Source: DASZZX01 sp036260415 (GTDB lineage Bacteria > Actinomycetota > Nitriliruptoria > Nitriliruptorales > JAHWKO01). Taken from it: a stretch of DNA of 10,211 nucleotides. The position numbers and the translations under genes were made by a program. The notes under the pieces were generated by a model. The model did not search any database. It saw nothing but the letters and a program-made list of their open reading frames with translations, and was not told where the DNA came from. This document shows positions 1 through 6,543 of this stretch, piece by piece. Location of the stretch: assembly GCA_036260415.1 (NCBI GenBank), contig DASZZX010000149.1:1-10211 (forward strand), read 5' to 3'. Position 1 is the stretch's first letter, and every line of letters begins with the position of its first letter.

Positions 1-161
1 GCGTGCTCGTGCTGGTCGACGGGCAGGACCTCGGAAGCTCCCGCGCCACGGCCGTGTACGTGCGGGAGGTCAACGTCGTGCTGCGCGCTTTGGAGGTGGT
101 CGGAGGCAGCGCCGCGATCGCCCCGACGGTCGTGGATCAGACGCGTGGCGTCGCACGCTGA
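1..161 (+). CDS. 3' end of an unidentified protein (partial)
   Basis: An open frame starting at base 3 runs off the left edge and ends at TGA 159-161. It gives 52 residues, beginning VLVLVDGQDLGSS and ending VVDQTRGVAR. Codons are strongly G/C-ending, as in the other genes here, which supports real coding. The hydrophobic stretch VLVLVDG could be a buried beta strand, but there is no catalytic motif, cysteine pair or membrane segment in the visible part. I do not recognise the family. It lies 138 bases upstream of the DsrE-family gene in the same direction; that gap contains a possible promoter, so the two are probably not one operon. Confidence 0.55.
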   Translation, partial: VLVLVDGQDLGSSRATAVYVREVNVVLRALEVVGGSAAIAPTVVDQTRGVAR

Positions 162-243
162 CGACGGCGGAGGTGGCACCTGGCGTGCCCGTCGGTACGC
201 ATGTCGACGAGCGCTGGCTGCCAAAGGCGGAGCTGCGCCGATG

Positions 244-249
244 TAGGCT
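244..249 (+). promoter_or_regulatory. possible -10 element of the DsrE gene
   Basis: TAGGCT matches the actinobacterial TANNNT -10 pattern and lies about 50 bases before the ATG at 300, leaving room for a leader with the ribosome site. No convincing -35 box is seen. Similar TAG-type -10 hexamers precede ctaC (TAGCGT), the aldo/keto reductase (TAGCCT) and the radical SAM gene (TAGCCT). This is inference from pattern only. Confidence 0.3.
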
Positions 250-283
250 GGCGGCTACGGACCGGGTGGGCTGATGGAACCTC

Positions 284-290
284 AGGGAGG
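284..290 (+). promoter_or_regulatory. ribosome binding site that fixes the DsrE start
   Basis: AGGGAGG lies 9 bases before ATG 300-302. It decides the start, because the same frame is open from an earlier ATG at 201 that would add 33 residues with no family resemblance. Confidence 0.75.
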
Positions 291-299
291 GACGCCGAC

Positions 300-659
300 A
301 TGAGGATCCTCGCCGTCGGCACCTGCGGATCCGACGATCCCACCCGCGCCGCGATGCCCTTGATCACCGCGCAGGGCGCACTCGACAGCGGCCACGAGGC
401 CCAGGTCGCGCTCCTGGGCGAAGCCACCCACCTGCTGCGGCCCGGTCTCGCCGACGGGGTCGTCGCCGTCGCCTTCGGCAACGTCGGCGAGCGTCTGCGG
501 GCGCTGATCGACCAGGGCGTTCCGATCTACGTCTGAGGGCCCTGCCACGCTGCCCGTGCGGTCGCTGACGAGGACGTCGACGCCTGGGGGGCGATCCGGA
601 TCGACCACGTCGCCTTCGCCCAGCTGATCGTCGCGGCCGATCGGGTCGTGACCTTCTGA
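300..659 (+). CDS. DsrE-family protein, candidate selenoprotein (in-frame UGA as Sec79)
   Basis: This is a small DsrE/DsrF-like protein of the sulfur-relay fold, 119 residues if the TGA at 534-536 is read as selenocysteine and only 78 if it stops there. Residues 1-78 have the family look: MRILAVGTCGSDDPTRA at the N-terminus (beta strand, then the DDPTRA loop), an alternating alpha/beta pattern, and GVPIYV just before the TGA. The same frame continues for 40 codons (36 of 40 end in G or C) through GPCHAARAV to VVTF and TGA 657-659, a typical DsrE ending. In relatives the TGA position is a cysteine, so readthrough gives U79-G80-P81-C82, a redox pair like CxxC. Family members carry persulfides or act as thiol/selenol redox proteins in the cytoplasm; the substrate here is unknown. 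A SECIS-like hairpin follows at 553-573. The alternatives are a nonsense mutation or a TGC-to-TGA sequencing error; the second SECIS-bearing gene in this window makes these less likely. Confidence 0.85.
553..573 (+). promoter_or_regulatory. candidate bacterial SECIS hairpin of the DsrE gene
   Basis: The bases fold as CC-CGU-GC, loop GGUC (560-563), then GC-(UG)-ACG-(A)-GG, giving seven pairs with two small bulges on the 3' side. The loop begins 27 bases from the U of the UGA and opens with G, as bacterial SECIS loops are known to do; the E. coli fdhF loop also contains GGUCU. The element lies within the coding frame. The folding was done by hand, without energy calculation. Confidence 0.55.
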
Positions 660-727
660 TCGGCTGTCTCCGCATCGCCACCCGCGCGCACGGGTCGGCC
701 CGCAGGCCCATATCGCGTGCGCAGCGG

Positions 728-748
728 CACCGTCCACCACGGGCGGTG
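728..748 (+). terminator. possible terminator hairpin between convergent genes
   Basis: CACCGUCC pairs with GGGCGGUG (eight pairs including one G-U) around the five-base loop ACCAC. It lies between the DsrE stop (659) and the ctaG stop (761), which face each other. The wobble pair favours the plus-strand transcript; on the minus strand it becomes a mismatch. No T-run follows, which is common in high-GC actinobacteria. The rest of 660-760 shows nothing else. Confidence 0.4.
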
Positions 749-760
749 ACGCGGCACGGC

Positions 761-1648
761 TCAGCTCGCCGGCTCTTCCGTCTCGGCGATCCACGACACG
801 AACAGCGCGAGCGCCGCGACGACGTAGATGGCCCCGGCCGGGACCCACATCAGCACGCCCGCGAGGTGCTGGTCGGCCAGCGGATCGAGACCCCACGCCG
901 GCGTGGTCGTCGCGTACCCCTCGTACCACGGCTCGTTCGCGAACGTGAGGAGGAGGGACAGGAACACGCTCGCCATCGCCGCGCCGAACACGAGCAACAC
1001 CCCGGCGCCACCGGGGACCCTCCGCGTGGCGCGCCCACCGGCTACGACCCGCCAGAACAGCACCGCCGTGACCAGGAACGTGACGTGCTCCACCCCGTGG
1101 ACGAGGTCGCTGCGGAGGGCAGCGTCGTAGGCCGCGGCGCTGTGCCAGACCCACAGCACCCCGACGTGCAGCAGGAGCACGGTCGCCGGATGTGACGGCG
1201 CGTGCAGCCAGGACGACCGCAGCCCGAACCGCCGGCGCGCCGCGCCCCGTGCGCGCCGCACCGCCAGCGGGCTCCCGCGCAGCAGCCTGCTGCCCGGGGC
1301 GCTGACGGCGAGCAGCGGTCCGGCCACGAGCACCAGCAGCACGTGCTGCCCCATGTGCGCGGAGGCCAGGGCCCCCGACAGCGGCTCCAGCGGCGAGATC
1401 AGTGCGATCGCGAGGGCGGCGAGGGCGCCTGCGAACGCCCGTGCCCGCCGGGCGTCGGTCGGGCGAGCGCTGGCGACCCGGCCGCGCCGGTAGGCCCACA
1501 CGCCGGCGGCCAGGGCGACGAGCAGGACGGGATCGACGTTCCAGGTGCGCCAGAGGTCATGCGGCGCCAGCGGCTCTCCGGCGTGCGCCAGCGTCCGTCC
1601 CGCCTGAGCCAGCGGTCGTCCGGCGTACGCCAGGATCGTGGTCAGCAC
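761..1648 (-). CDS. ctaG: cytochrome c oxidase assembly protein, CtaG/caa3 family
   Basis: This is a 295-residue polytopic membrane protein of the caa3-type CtaG family, which helps assemble the oxidase, probably through copper delivery. About seven hydrophobic segments are visible (around 39-54, 70-88, 100-118, 155-172, 187-204, 215-236, 264-286). Family landmarks include the H98-M-G-Q-H102 motif at the start of a helix, WVWHSAAAYDAAL (167-179), VEHVTF (186-191) and DQHLAGVLMWVPAG (259-272), all histidine- or Met-bearing sites suited to metal binding. The start is GTG at 1648, overlapping the stop of the gene before it by seven bases (1642-1648); there is no clear ribosome site, so translation is probably coupled. 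It is last in the oxidase operon and ends facing the DsrE gene. This is not the unrelated Cox11-type CtaG of proteobacteria. Confidence 0.9.
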   Translation of the reverse strand: MLTTILAYAGRPLAQAGRTLAHAGEPLAPHDLWRTWNVDPVLLVALAAGVWAYRRGRVASARPTDARRARAFAGALAALAIALISPLEPLSGALASAHMGQHVLLVLVAGPLLAVSAPGSRLLRGSPLAVRRARGAARRRFGLRSSWLHAPSHPATVLLLHVGVLWVWHSAAAYDAALRSDLVHGVEHVTFLVTAVLFWRVVAGGRATRRVPGGAGVLLVFGAAMASVFLSLLLTFANEPWYEGYATTTPAWGLDPLADQHLAGVLMWVPAGAIYVVAALALFVSWIAETEEPAS

Positions 1649-2151
1649 GGGCCCAGGAAGAGCGCCGGGGCGCCGGTGAACAGCACCGCCAGGACGGAGA
1701 AGCTGCTGAGCAGGAACCCGGCGAACCCCAACGCACCGCGGCGGTGGTCGTCATCGAACTCCCCCGACAGCGACTGCCCGGCATCCGGTGCGGCCTCGAG
1801 CGTCCGGCGGCTCTCCTGCCACCTCGCGAATGCCCACGCCGCCGCTGCCGCGCAGAGCGCCGCCGCCAGCACGGTGGCCACCAGCGTCACGACCACGGGC
1901 GCGGGAGGATCGAGCAGGCGGAGTCCCGGTCCGCCGCCCGTGCAGCCCGCCTCGGCGACCAGGTACACGACCATGAAGTGCGTGAACCACACGGTGGGCC
2001 CGGCCAGGAAAGCCACCCAGGTCAGTCGGACCCGTCGGTCCGCGGACACGTCGACCGGGACGGGGGTACCCCCTGCGGGGGCGAACGCCCCCTCGCCGGA
2101 CGCGTCGTCGGGACGTGCCATGTCCGCAGGCGGCGTATCGGGCGGCGTCAT
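1642..2151 (-). CDS. three-helix membrane protein of the oxidase operon
   Basis: This is a protein of 169 residues with no function I can name. An N-terminal tail of about 40 residues, rich in Pro, Ala and Asp, is followed by three membrane helices (about 43-65, 85-110, 138-165). The first holds a GPTVWFTHFMVVY pattern (51-63), with W, H and Y positioned as in small membrane proteins often found beside caa3 oxidases. Cysteines sit at 70 and at the last residue, 169. The start is ATG 2151, which shares ATGA with the stop of the subunit I-III gene; an open frame extends upstream to 2247 but would overlap that gene by 100 bases. The stop overlaps the GTG of ctaG. This tight coupling between the oxidase core and its assembly factor suggests a small subunit or assembly role (inference). 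Confidence 0.8.
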   Translation of the reverse strand: MTPPDTPPADMARPDDASGEGAFAPAGGTPVPVDVSADRRVRLTWVAFLAGPTVWFTHFMVVYLVAEAGCTGGGPGLRLLDPPAPVVVTLVATVLAAALCAAAAAWAFARWQESRRTLEAAPDAGQSLSGEFDDDHRRGALGFAGFLLSSFSVLAVLFTGAPALFLGPC

Positions 2152-4703
2152 GTCAGGTGCGGTGCGAGGTACAGGGTTGCGAACCCGACCAGCCACATGA
2201 CCACCATGGCGTCCCAGAAGCGGGCGACGTTGCTGACGGGTGCCCACCGCCGGTTGGTGTACAACCCGCGCAGCGCCCAGTACAGGATGGCCCCGACCAT
2301 GATGACGGCGGCGGCGAAGACCACCATGAGGAAGCCGGTCAAGGTGAAGAAGATCGACCCGTAGGCGTGGTCACCGAGACCGAAGCCGACGCTGGCGAGG
2401 TCCCACGTCTGCACTACGGCGCCGGCGACCGACACCGCCAGCGCCGCGACCAACCCAACGATGAAGCGACGCTGCTGGGACCGTCCTAGCCGGCGCACAG
2501 CCGTGCGCACCACCGCGGTGCTCACGGCCAGCAGAGCCCCGGCCACGGCCGTCCTGGTCACCGCCGGGGCCGCGACGCCCGGTGGCGGCCAGACCGGGTT
2601 CTCCAGGCGGAGGTAGAAGTAGCTGAGTAGGAGGCTCGCGAAGGCGATGGCAAGGAAGAGGATGGCCAGCCCCATGCCCCACCTGCTGATCACGACGCTG
2701 CCGCCGGCGTTCACGGCGACATGGTGGGCGCGTTCGAACTCCGCTTCCTCCTCCGTGGTCATCGGCGGCTCCGACGGCCGGTTCCAGGCGATCGCGGCGA
2801 CGACGACGATCAGCGCCCCGACCGCTGCGGCCCAGCGGAGCTTCACCAGTTCCGCCAGGAAGATCAGCACCACCCCGCCGCCGGCGACCAGCGGCCACGG
2901 TGACGGTCCGGCGACACGGAACACCTCCTGCGGTCGCGCGTCGGCGGTCCCCACGACGACCGCCGCACGCCACCTCAGCGGCCACTCGGAGAGTGCGCGG
3001 ACGAACCGTTCGAGCCGCTCCTCGCCGCGCTCCAACTCCTGCTGCTCCCACAGGGGATGGCGGCTGCGCACGATCGGGACGACGGACCAGCCGTGCTCCA
3101 CCGGCGGAGATGCGGTCGCCCACTCGAGGCTGTCGGCGCCCCACGGGTTGTGGCCGGCGGGCTCGCCGTGCCGCCAGCTATGGGCGAGGTTGAGGACGAA
3201 GACGCCGATGCCAGCGAAGATGACCAGGACCCCGATCGTGGAGACGAGGTTGGGGATCTCCCAACCGAGCCCGCTCTCGTAGGTGTAGACCCGTCGTGGC
3301 ATCCCCATCAGGCCGAGGCGGTGCATCGGCCAGAAGGCGACGTTCACGCCGACGAACAGCAGCCAGAAGTTCCAGCGCCCCAACCGCTCGTCCAACCGCT
3401 TGCCGGTGAACTTCGGCCACCAGTAGTAGACCCCGGCGAAGATGGGAAAGGCCACCCCTCCGATGAGGACGTAGTGGAGGTGGCCGACGATGAAGTAGCT
3501 GTCGTGGACCTGGAGGTCGAACGGGACGGCCGCGACCATCACACCGGTGATGCCACCGATGACGAATGTCACCAGGAACCCGAGGACGAACAGGAACGGG
3601 GTGCCCCAGATGGGGCGCCCTGCCCAGATGGTGGCGAGCCAGGCGAAGATCTGCACGCCGGCGGGGATGCCGATGGCCATGCTCGCCGCCGCGAAGAAGC
3701 TCAGCACCAGCGGTGACAGGCCGGTGGCGAACATGTGGTGTGCCCACAGCGCGAACGACAGGAACCCGATCGCGACCATGGAGGCCACCAGCCAGGTGTA
3801 GCCGACGATCCTGTGGCGGGTGAAGGCGGGCAGGACCATCGACACGATGCCGACGGCGGGCAGGAACTGGATGTAGACCTCGGGGTGGCCGAAGATCCAG
3901 AACAGGTGCTGCCACAGCAGCGAGCTGCCACCCTTCTGCGGGTCGAAGAAGCTGGCACCGAACCCGCGCTCGAGCTCCAGCAGCAGGCTCCCGATGATCA
4001 GCGGGGTGAACGCGAACAGGATCATGAACGACGTGATCAGCATCGCCCAAGCGAACAGCGGCATGCGGCTGATGGTCATCCCGGGAGCGCGCATCTTGCA
4101 GACGCCGATGATGATCTCGGCGGCCGCGGCGATCGCGCCGACCTCGGCGACCCCGAGCCCGAGCACCCAGAAGTCGATCGCGAGCCCCGGGGAGAACTCC
4201 GGGCCGCTGAGCGGGGTGTACGCGAACCACCCCGCGTCCGGCACCAGTTGGAACAGCGTGCTGCTGTAGTACAGCAGGCCGCCGAACAGGAACGTCCAGT
4301 AGGCGAAGGCGCCCAGACGGGGGAACGGCATCTCCCGGGTGCCCAGCATCAGGGGCAGCAGCAGGATCGCGAAGCCCTCGAAGATCGGCAGGACGACCAG
4401 GAACATCGTGACCGAGCCGTGGTTGGTGAAGAGCTCGTTGTAGAGCTGGGGGCTCACCAGGCTGTTGTCGGGGATCGCCAGCTGCGCGCGCATCACCAGC
4501 GAGTCGAAGCTCCCGCCGAGCAGCAGGAAGAAGAAGCCCGTCAGCATCAGGCGGGAGCCGATCTTGTCGTTCTGCACCCCCGTCAGCTGACCCCACAGAC
4601 CCGGCGGATCGGCCCACAGCCGGTCGAGTTCGGCCTCGGTCTGTGGCTGCGCGACGACGGGGGTCTCCGCCCCCGAGGGTGGCCATCCGGCGAGCGTGCT
4701 CAT
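2148..4703 (-). CDS. ctaD: cytochrome c oxidase subunit I-III fusion
   Basis: This is the catalytic subunit of an aa3/caa3-type oxidase with subunit III fused behind it, 851 residues. Subunit I spans about 45-510 with roughly twelve helices. Heme a ligands are H95 (NHGSVTMF) and H410; heme a3 ligand H408 (VGHLHY); CuB ligands H273, H322 and H323; the Tyr cross-linked to His is Y277 in FGHPEVY; E275 is the A1-type glutamate; and H400-D401 form the Mg site. The K-channel lysine is Q351, and the D-channel positions read E124 and G131 instead of Asp and Asn. Two helices (about 603-640) link to a five-helix subunit III domain (about 660-851) with YFYLRLENPVWPPPG; the usual TGFHGLHV there reads TGFLMVVF. 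The start is ATG 4703, overlapping the ctaC stop as ATGA, with GGAGG seven bases upstream; the frame is open back to 5096 but that part is a shadow of ctaC. Confidence 0.96.
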   Translation of the reverse strand: MSTLAGWPPSGAETPVVAQPQTEAELDRLWADPPGLWGQLTGVQNDKIGSRLMLTGFFFLLLGGSFDSLVMRAQLAIPDNSLVSPQLYNELFTNHGSVTMFLVVLPIFEGFAILLLPLMLGTREMPFPRLGAFAYWTFLFGGLLYYSSTLFQLVPDAGWFAYTPLSGPEFSPGLAIDFWVLGLGVAEVGAIAAAAEIIIGVCKMRAPGMTISRMPLFAWAMLITSFMILFAFTPLIIGSLLLELERGFGASFFDPQKGGSSLLWQHLFWIFGHPEVYIQFLPAVGIVSMVLPAFTRHRIVGYTWLVASMVAIGFLSFALWAHHMFATGLSPLVLSFFAAASMAIGIPAGVQIFAWLATIWAGRPIWGTPFLFVLGFLVTFVIGGITGVMVAAVPFDLQVHDSYFIVGHLHYVLIGGVAFPIFAGVYYWWPKFTGKRLDERLGRWNFWLLFVGVNVAFWPMHRLGLMGMPRRVYTYESGLGWEIPNLVSTIGVLVIFAGIGVFVLNLAHSWRHGEPAGHNPWGADSLEWATASPPVEHGWSVVPIVRSRHPLWEQQELERGEERLERFVRALSEWPLRWRAAVVVGTADARPQEVFRVAGPSPWPLVAGGGVVLIFLAELVKLRWAAAVGALIVVVAAIAWNRPSEPPMTTEEEAEFERAHHVAVNAGGSVVISRWGMGLAILFLAIAFASLLLSYFYLRLENPVWPPPGVAAPAVTRTAVAGALLAVSTAVVRTAVRRLGRSQQRRFIVGLVAALAVSVAGAVVQTWDLASVGFGLGDHAYGSIFFTLTGFLMVVFAAAVIMVGAILYWALRGLYTNRRWAPVSNVARFWDAMVVMWLVGFATLYLAPHLT

Positions 4704-5647
4704 CCTCCCGCCTCCAGGTAGGCCAGCAGCGCGTCGAGCTGCGCCGGCGTCAGCGGGGTGGTGGGCATCTCCGCGCCCGGCTTGATGGCCTGCGGGTCGG
4801 TGATCCAGTCGGCGATGTTCTCGCGGGTGTTGGGAGACAGCCCCGCGCCCAGGGTCCGACGACCCGGGAGGTGGGTCAGGTCGGGTCCTCTGGCCCCGGC
4901 GGTCTGCTGTCCCCGGAGGGCGTGGCAGTCCACGCAGCGAGCGCCGACGAACACCGCGCGGCCTTCCCGCGCCAGCGCGCCCGTGGGCTCGGTGAACCGC
5001 TGCTGGCTCGAGACCCACGCAGCGAAGTCGTCGGGACCCTCGGCGACGACTATCAGCTCCATGTTGGTGTGTTGGATCCCGCAGAACTCCCCGCACCTGC
5101 TGTGATGCTCACCGGGCCGGTCGGCCTGGAGCACGACCGTGCTGGTCCGCTCCGGCAGCATGTCGACCCGCGTCCCGAGCGCCGGCACCCAGAGACTGTG
5201 GATCACGTCCTTGGAGGTGACCCGGACCGCGACCTGGCGCCCGACCGGCACGTGCAGCTCGTTGGCGGTCACGATGCCCTCTGCCGGGTAGCGGACCTCG
5301 TACCAGAACCGGTGGCCGGTCAACTCGATCTCCAGCGCGTCGGCCGGGGCGCTGGCCGGGACCGCGCGCATGGCCTGCAGCGTCGCAGCGAACACGACCA
5401 CCAGCACGACGGCCGGCATCGCGACACCACCCGCGACGATCCAGCGTGCGACCAGGCGCCGGTGGGGCGCCCGGTCCTCGGACGGCTCCGGCGCCGTGCG
5501 CCGCAGGCCCGCGACGAGGAGACCAGCGAACACAAGGAAGACGATCACGCCCAGGACGAGCATGAGCCACCAGAGGTCGGCGATCGCCTCCGCGACGGGG
5601 CTCTGGGGGTGGAGGCTGGTCGCGGCGATCAACCTGGTCCTCGCCAT
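4700..5647 (-). CDS. ctaC: cytochrome c oxidase subunit II with fused cytochrome c domain (caa3 type)
   Basis: This is the electron-entry subunit, 315 residues. Two membrane helices (about 24-48 and 66-93) anchor a cupredoxin domain outside the membrane. The binuclear CuA site is complete: H150, C185, E187, C189, H193 and M196 (pattern CGEFCGIQHTNM). The aromatic stretch GHRFWYEVRYP (111-121) stands where the family has its electron-entry tryptophans. A cytochrome c domain follows, with heme motif C238-V-D-C241-H242 and a likely axial Met at 294 (AEMP), so electrons pass from cytochrome c heme to CuA to heme a. The N-terminus has no clear cleavable signal or lipobox. ATG 5647 has GAGG five bases upstream; a GTG at 5662 in the same frame is possible and would add five residues. 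It is first in the operon. Confidence 0.95.
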   Translation of the reverse strand: MARTRLIAATSLHPQSPVAEAIADLWWLMLVLGVIVFLVFAGLLVAGLRRTAPEPSEDRAPHRRLVARWIVAGGVAMPAVVLVVVFAATLQAMRAVPASAPADALEIELTGHRFWYEVRYPAEGIVTANELHVPVGRQVAVRVTSKDVIHSLWVPALGTRVDMLPERTSTVVLQADRPGEHHSRCGEFCGIQHTNMELIVVAEGPDDFAAWVSSQQRFTEPTGALAREGRAVFVGARCVDCHALRGQQTAGARGPDLTHLPGRRTLGAGLSPNTRENIADWITDPQAIKPGAEMPTTPLTPAQLDALLAYLEAGG

Positions 5648-5692
5648 CGACGCCTCGCCCACACACGCCGACCCCTGCCCGCGGCCTGCCTC

Positions 5693-5698
5693 ACGCTA
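5693..5698 (-). promoter_or_regulatory. possible -10 element of the cta operon
   Basis: Read on the minus strand, TAGCGT fits TANNNT and would place the transcript start near 5686, about 40 bases before the ctaC ATG. No -35 box is convincing. Pattern inference only. Confidence 0.3.
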
Positions 5699-5762
5699 GG
5701 CAGGGGCATCGGCGGACGCCGTCCGTCCGTTCGGTCACCGGGTCGGGCGCGACCGCGACCGA

Positions 5763-5774
5763 CCGCGATCGCGG
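5763..5774. promoter_or_regulatory. 12-bp perfect palindrome upstream of the cta operon
   Basis: CCGCGATCGCGG is exactly self-complementary and lies about 65 bases upstream of the possible ctaC -10 element, in the 158-base gap between ctaC and the CGNR gene. It could be an operator, or simply a structured GC-rich element. A shorter inverted repeat, CGGAC-GCC-GTCCG, lies closer at 5713-5725. Confidence 0.3.
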
Positions 5775-5778
5775 CGGG

Positions 5779-5800
5779 CCGTCGGCGATCGAACCGACGG
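5779..5800 (-). terminator. possible terminator hairpin of the CGNR gene
   Basis: On the minus strand CCGTCGG pairs with CCGACGG (seven perfect pairs) around an eight-base loop, starting six bases after the CGNR stop. No T-run follows. Its position just behind a stop and before the cta promoter region fits a terminator or insulator. Confidence 0.45.
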
Positions 5801-5805
5801 GGGGC

Positions 5806-6423
5806 TCAGGCGCCGTCGGCGCGCCGTGCGCGGAAGGCCCGCACCTTCTGCCGGTTGCCGCAGACGGCCATCGAGCACCACCTGCCGGAGCGGTTGCGGG
5901 AGGTGTCGTAGAACACCCACCGGCAGGATGCGCTACGGCAGGCCTTCAGGCGGCTCCAAGTGCCGTCGCGCATCGCCTCGAACACGATCACGAGCAGGGT
6001 GGCCAGTGCCCCGTCGATCCCACGCGACGCCGGCCGCAGGGCTGCGGCGGGGTGGTCGTCGAACCGCATCGACAGCGGGAGACGGGACGCTTCGGCGTTC
6101 AGCGCCTCCAGTGCGGCGGGTGAGGGTGCCTCGCCGTCGTGGTTGGCGAACGCCAGCTCGCGGAGGGACTCGCGCAGACGCAGCGCCCGCTGCAGGTCGG
6201 CCGGCTCGTGGATGCGCTCGCCCCTCAGAAGCAGCCCGTGCTGCGCCAGCCAGCGTCCCAGCTGGGTCGGATCCGACAGGGCGTCACGGCCGCTCTCGAG
6301 GTCGACCGTGTTGACGAACGCTTCGACGACGCCCAGCCGTCCGGGGGCCCCGGTCGGGTCGTCGGATGGGACCTTCGGGTCGCGGTGGTCCTCGGCCGGC
6401 GCGCGCGTCTCGCGGTCGGGCAA
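5806..6423 (-). CDS. CGNR zinc-finger regulator with ABATE domain
   Basis: This is a probable DNA-binding transcription regulator of the ABATE plus CGNR zinc-finger family. The ABATE region begins at about residue 29 (GRLGVVEAFVNTVDLESG) and fills the middle of the protein. The C-terminal finger has four cysteines in the order C-x4-C-x15-C-x4-C-G-N-R (KACRSASCRWVFYDTS, then WCSMAVCGNR), followed by a basic tail RQKVRAFRARR. I chose TTG 6423 as the start (205 residues) because AGGAGA stands seven bases before it. The frame is open to a GTG at 6516 (236 residues), but that start has no ribosome site and would run through the divergent promoter region. The gene is divergent from the 89-residue gene and may control it or itself; the target is unknown. 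The start is less sure than the family. Confidence 0.85.
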   Translation of the reverse strand: MPDRETRAPAEDHRDPKVPSDDPTGAPGRLGVVEAFVNTVDLESGRDALSDPTQLGRWLAQHGLLLRGERIHEPADLQRALRLRESLRELAFANHDGEAPSPAALEALNAEASRLPLSMRFDDHPAAALRPASRGIDGALATLLVIVFEAMRDGTWSRLKACRSASCRWVFYDTSRNRSGRWCSMAVCGNRQKVRAFRARRADGA

Positions 6424-6478
6424 CGGCAGCTCTCCTGTGGGCCTCGTACCGGGTCTGGCATCGACGTCATCGTAACCC

Positions 6479-6507
6479 TTGACAACGCTGCGCAGGTTAC
6501 GTAACTT
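6479..6507 (+). promoter_or_regulatory. sigma-70-like promoter of the small divergent gene
   Basis: TTGACA (6479-6484), a 17-base spacer and TAACTT (6502-6507) make the best housekeeping-type promoter in the window. Transcription would start near 6514, giving a leader of about 30 bases before GTG 6544. The spacer and -10 overlap the palindrome at 6496-6505. Confidence 0.55.
6496..6505. promoter_or_regulatory. palindrome GTTACGTAAC, candidate operator
   Basis: This is a perfect 10-bp palindrome overlapping the -10 box of the plus-strand promoter and lying upstream of the CGNR start. A further copy of the half site, CGTAAC, occurs at 6471-6476. The AT-richer GTTACG words stand out against the GC-rich background. 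The CGNR protein is the obvious candidate ligand, but this is inference. Confidence 0.4.
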
Positions 6508-6543
6508 CCGTCGCACGTACGCCGGTTAGTGAGAGGCTCGGCC

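Noticed and set aside
534..536. UGA read as Trp (alternative genetic code)
   Set aside because: Other genes end with TGA at operon overlaps and use TGG for Trp, so UGA is normally a stop here; context-dependent Sec is the better reading.
548..560. Hairpin CACG-CUGCC-CGUG as the DsrE SECIS
   Set aside because: Only four pairs and the loop starts with C-U, against the G-first rule; the hairpin at 553-573 fits better.
282..1499. Long minus-strand frame of 405 residues
   Set aside because: Arg/Ala/Gly-rich low-complexity translation in a shifted frame over ctaG and the DsrE gene; typical high-GC shadow.
3735..4721. Plus-strand frame of 328 residues opposite ctaD
   Set aside because: Glu/Gln/His/Asp-rich antisense pattern of a membrane-protein gene; no ribosome site or domain.
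4704..5096. Longer ctaD starting at 5096
   Set aside because: The extra 131 residues overlap ctaC in another frame and look like shadow sequence; ATG 4703 has a ribosome site and the ATGA overlap.
5806..5935. CGNR cysteines as another Sec-type redox protein
   Set aside because: The four-cysteine CGNR pattern is an ordinary zinc finger and no in-frame TGA interrupts it.
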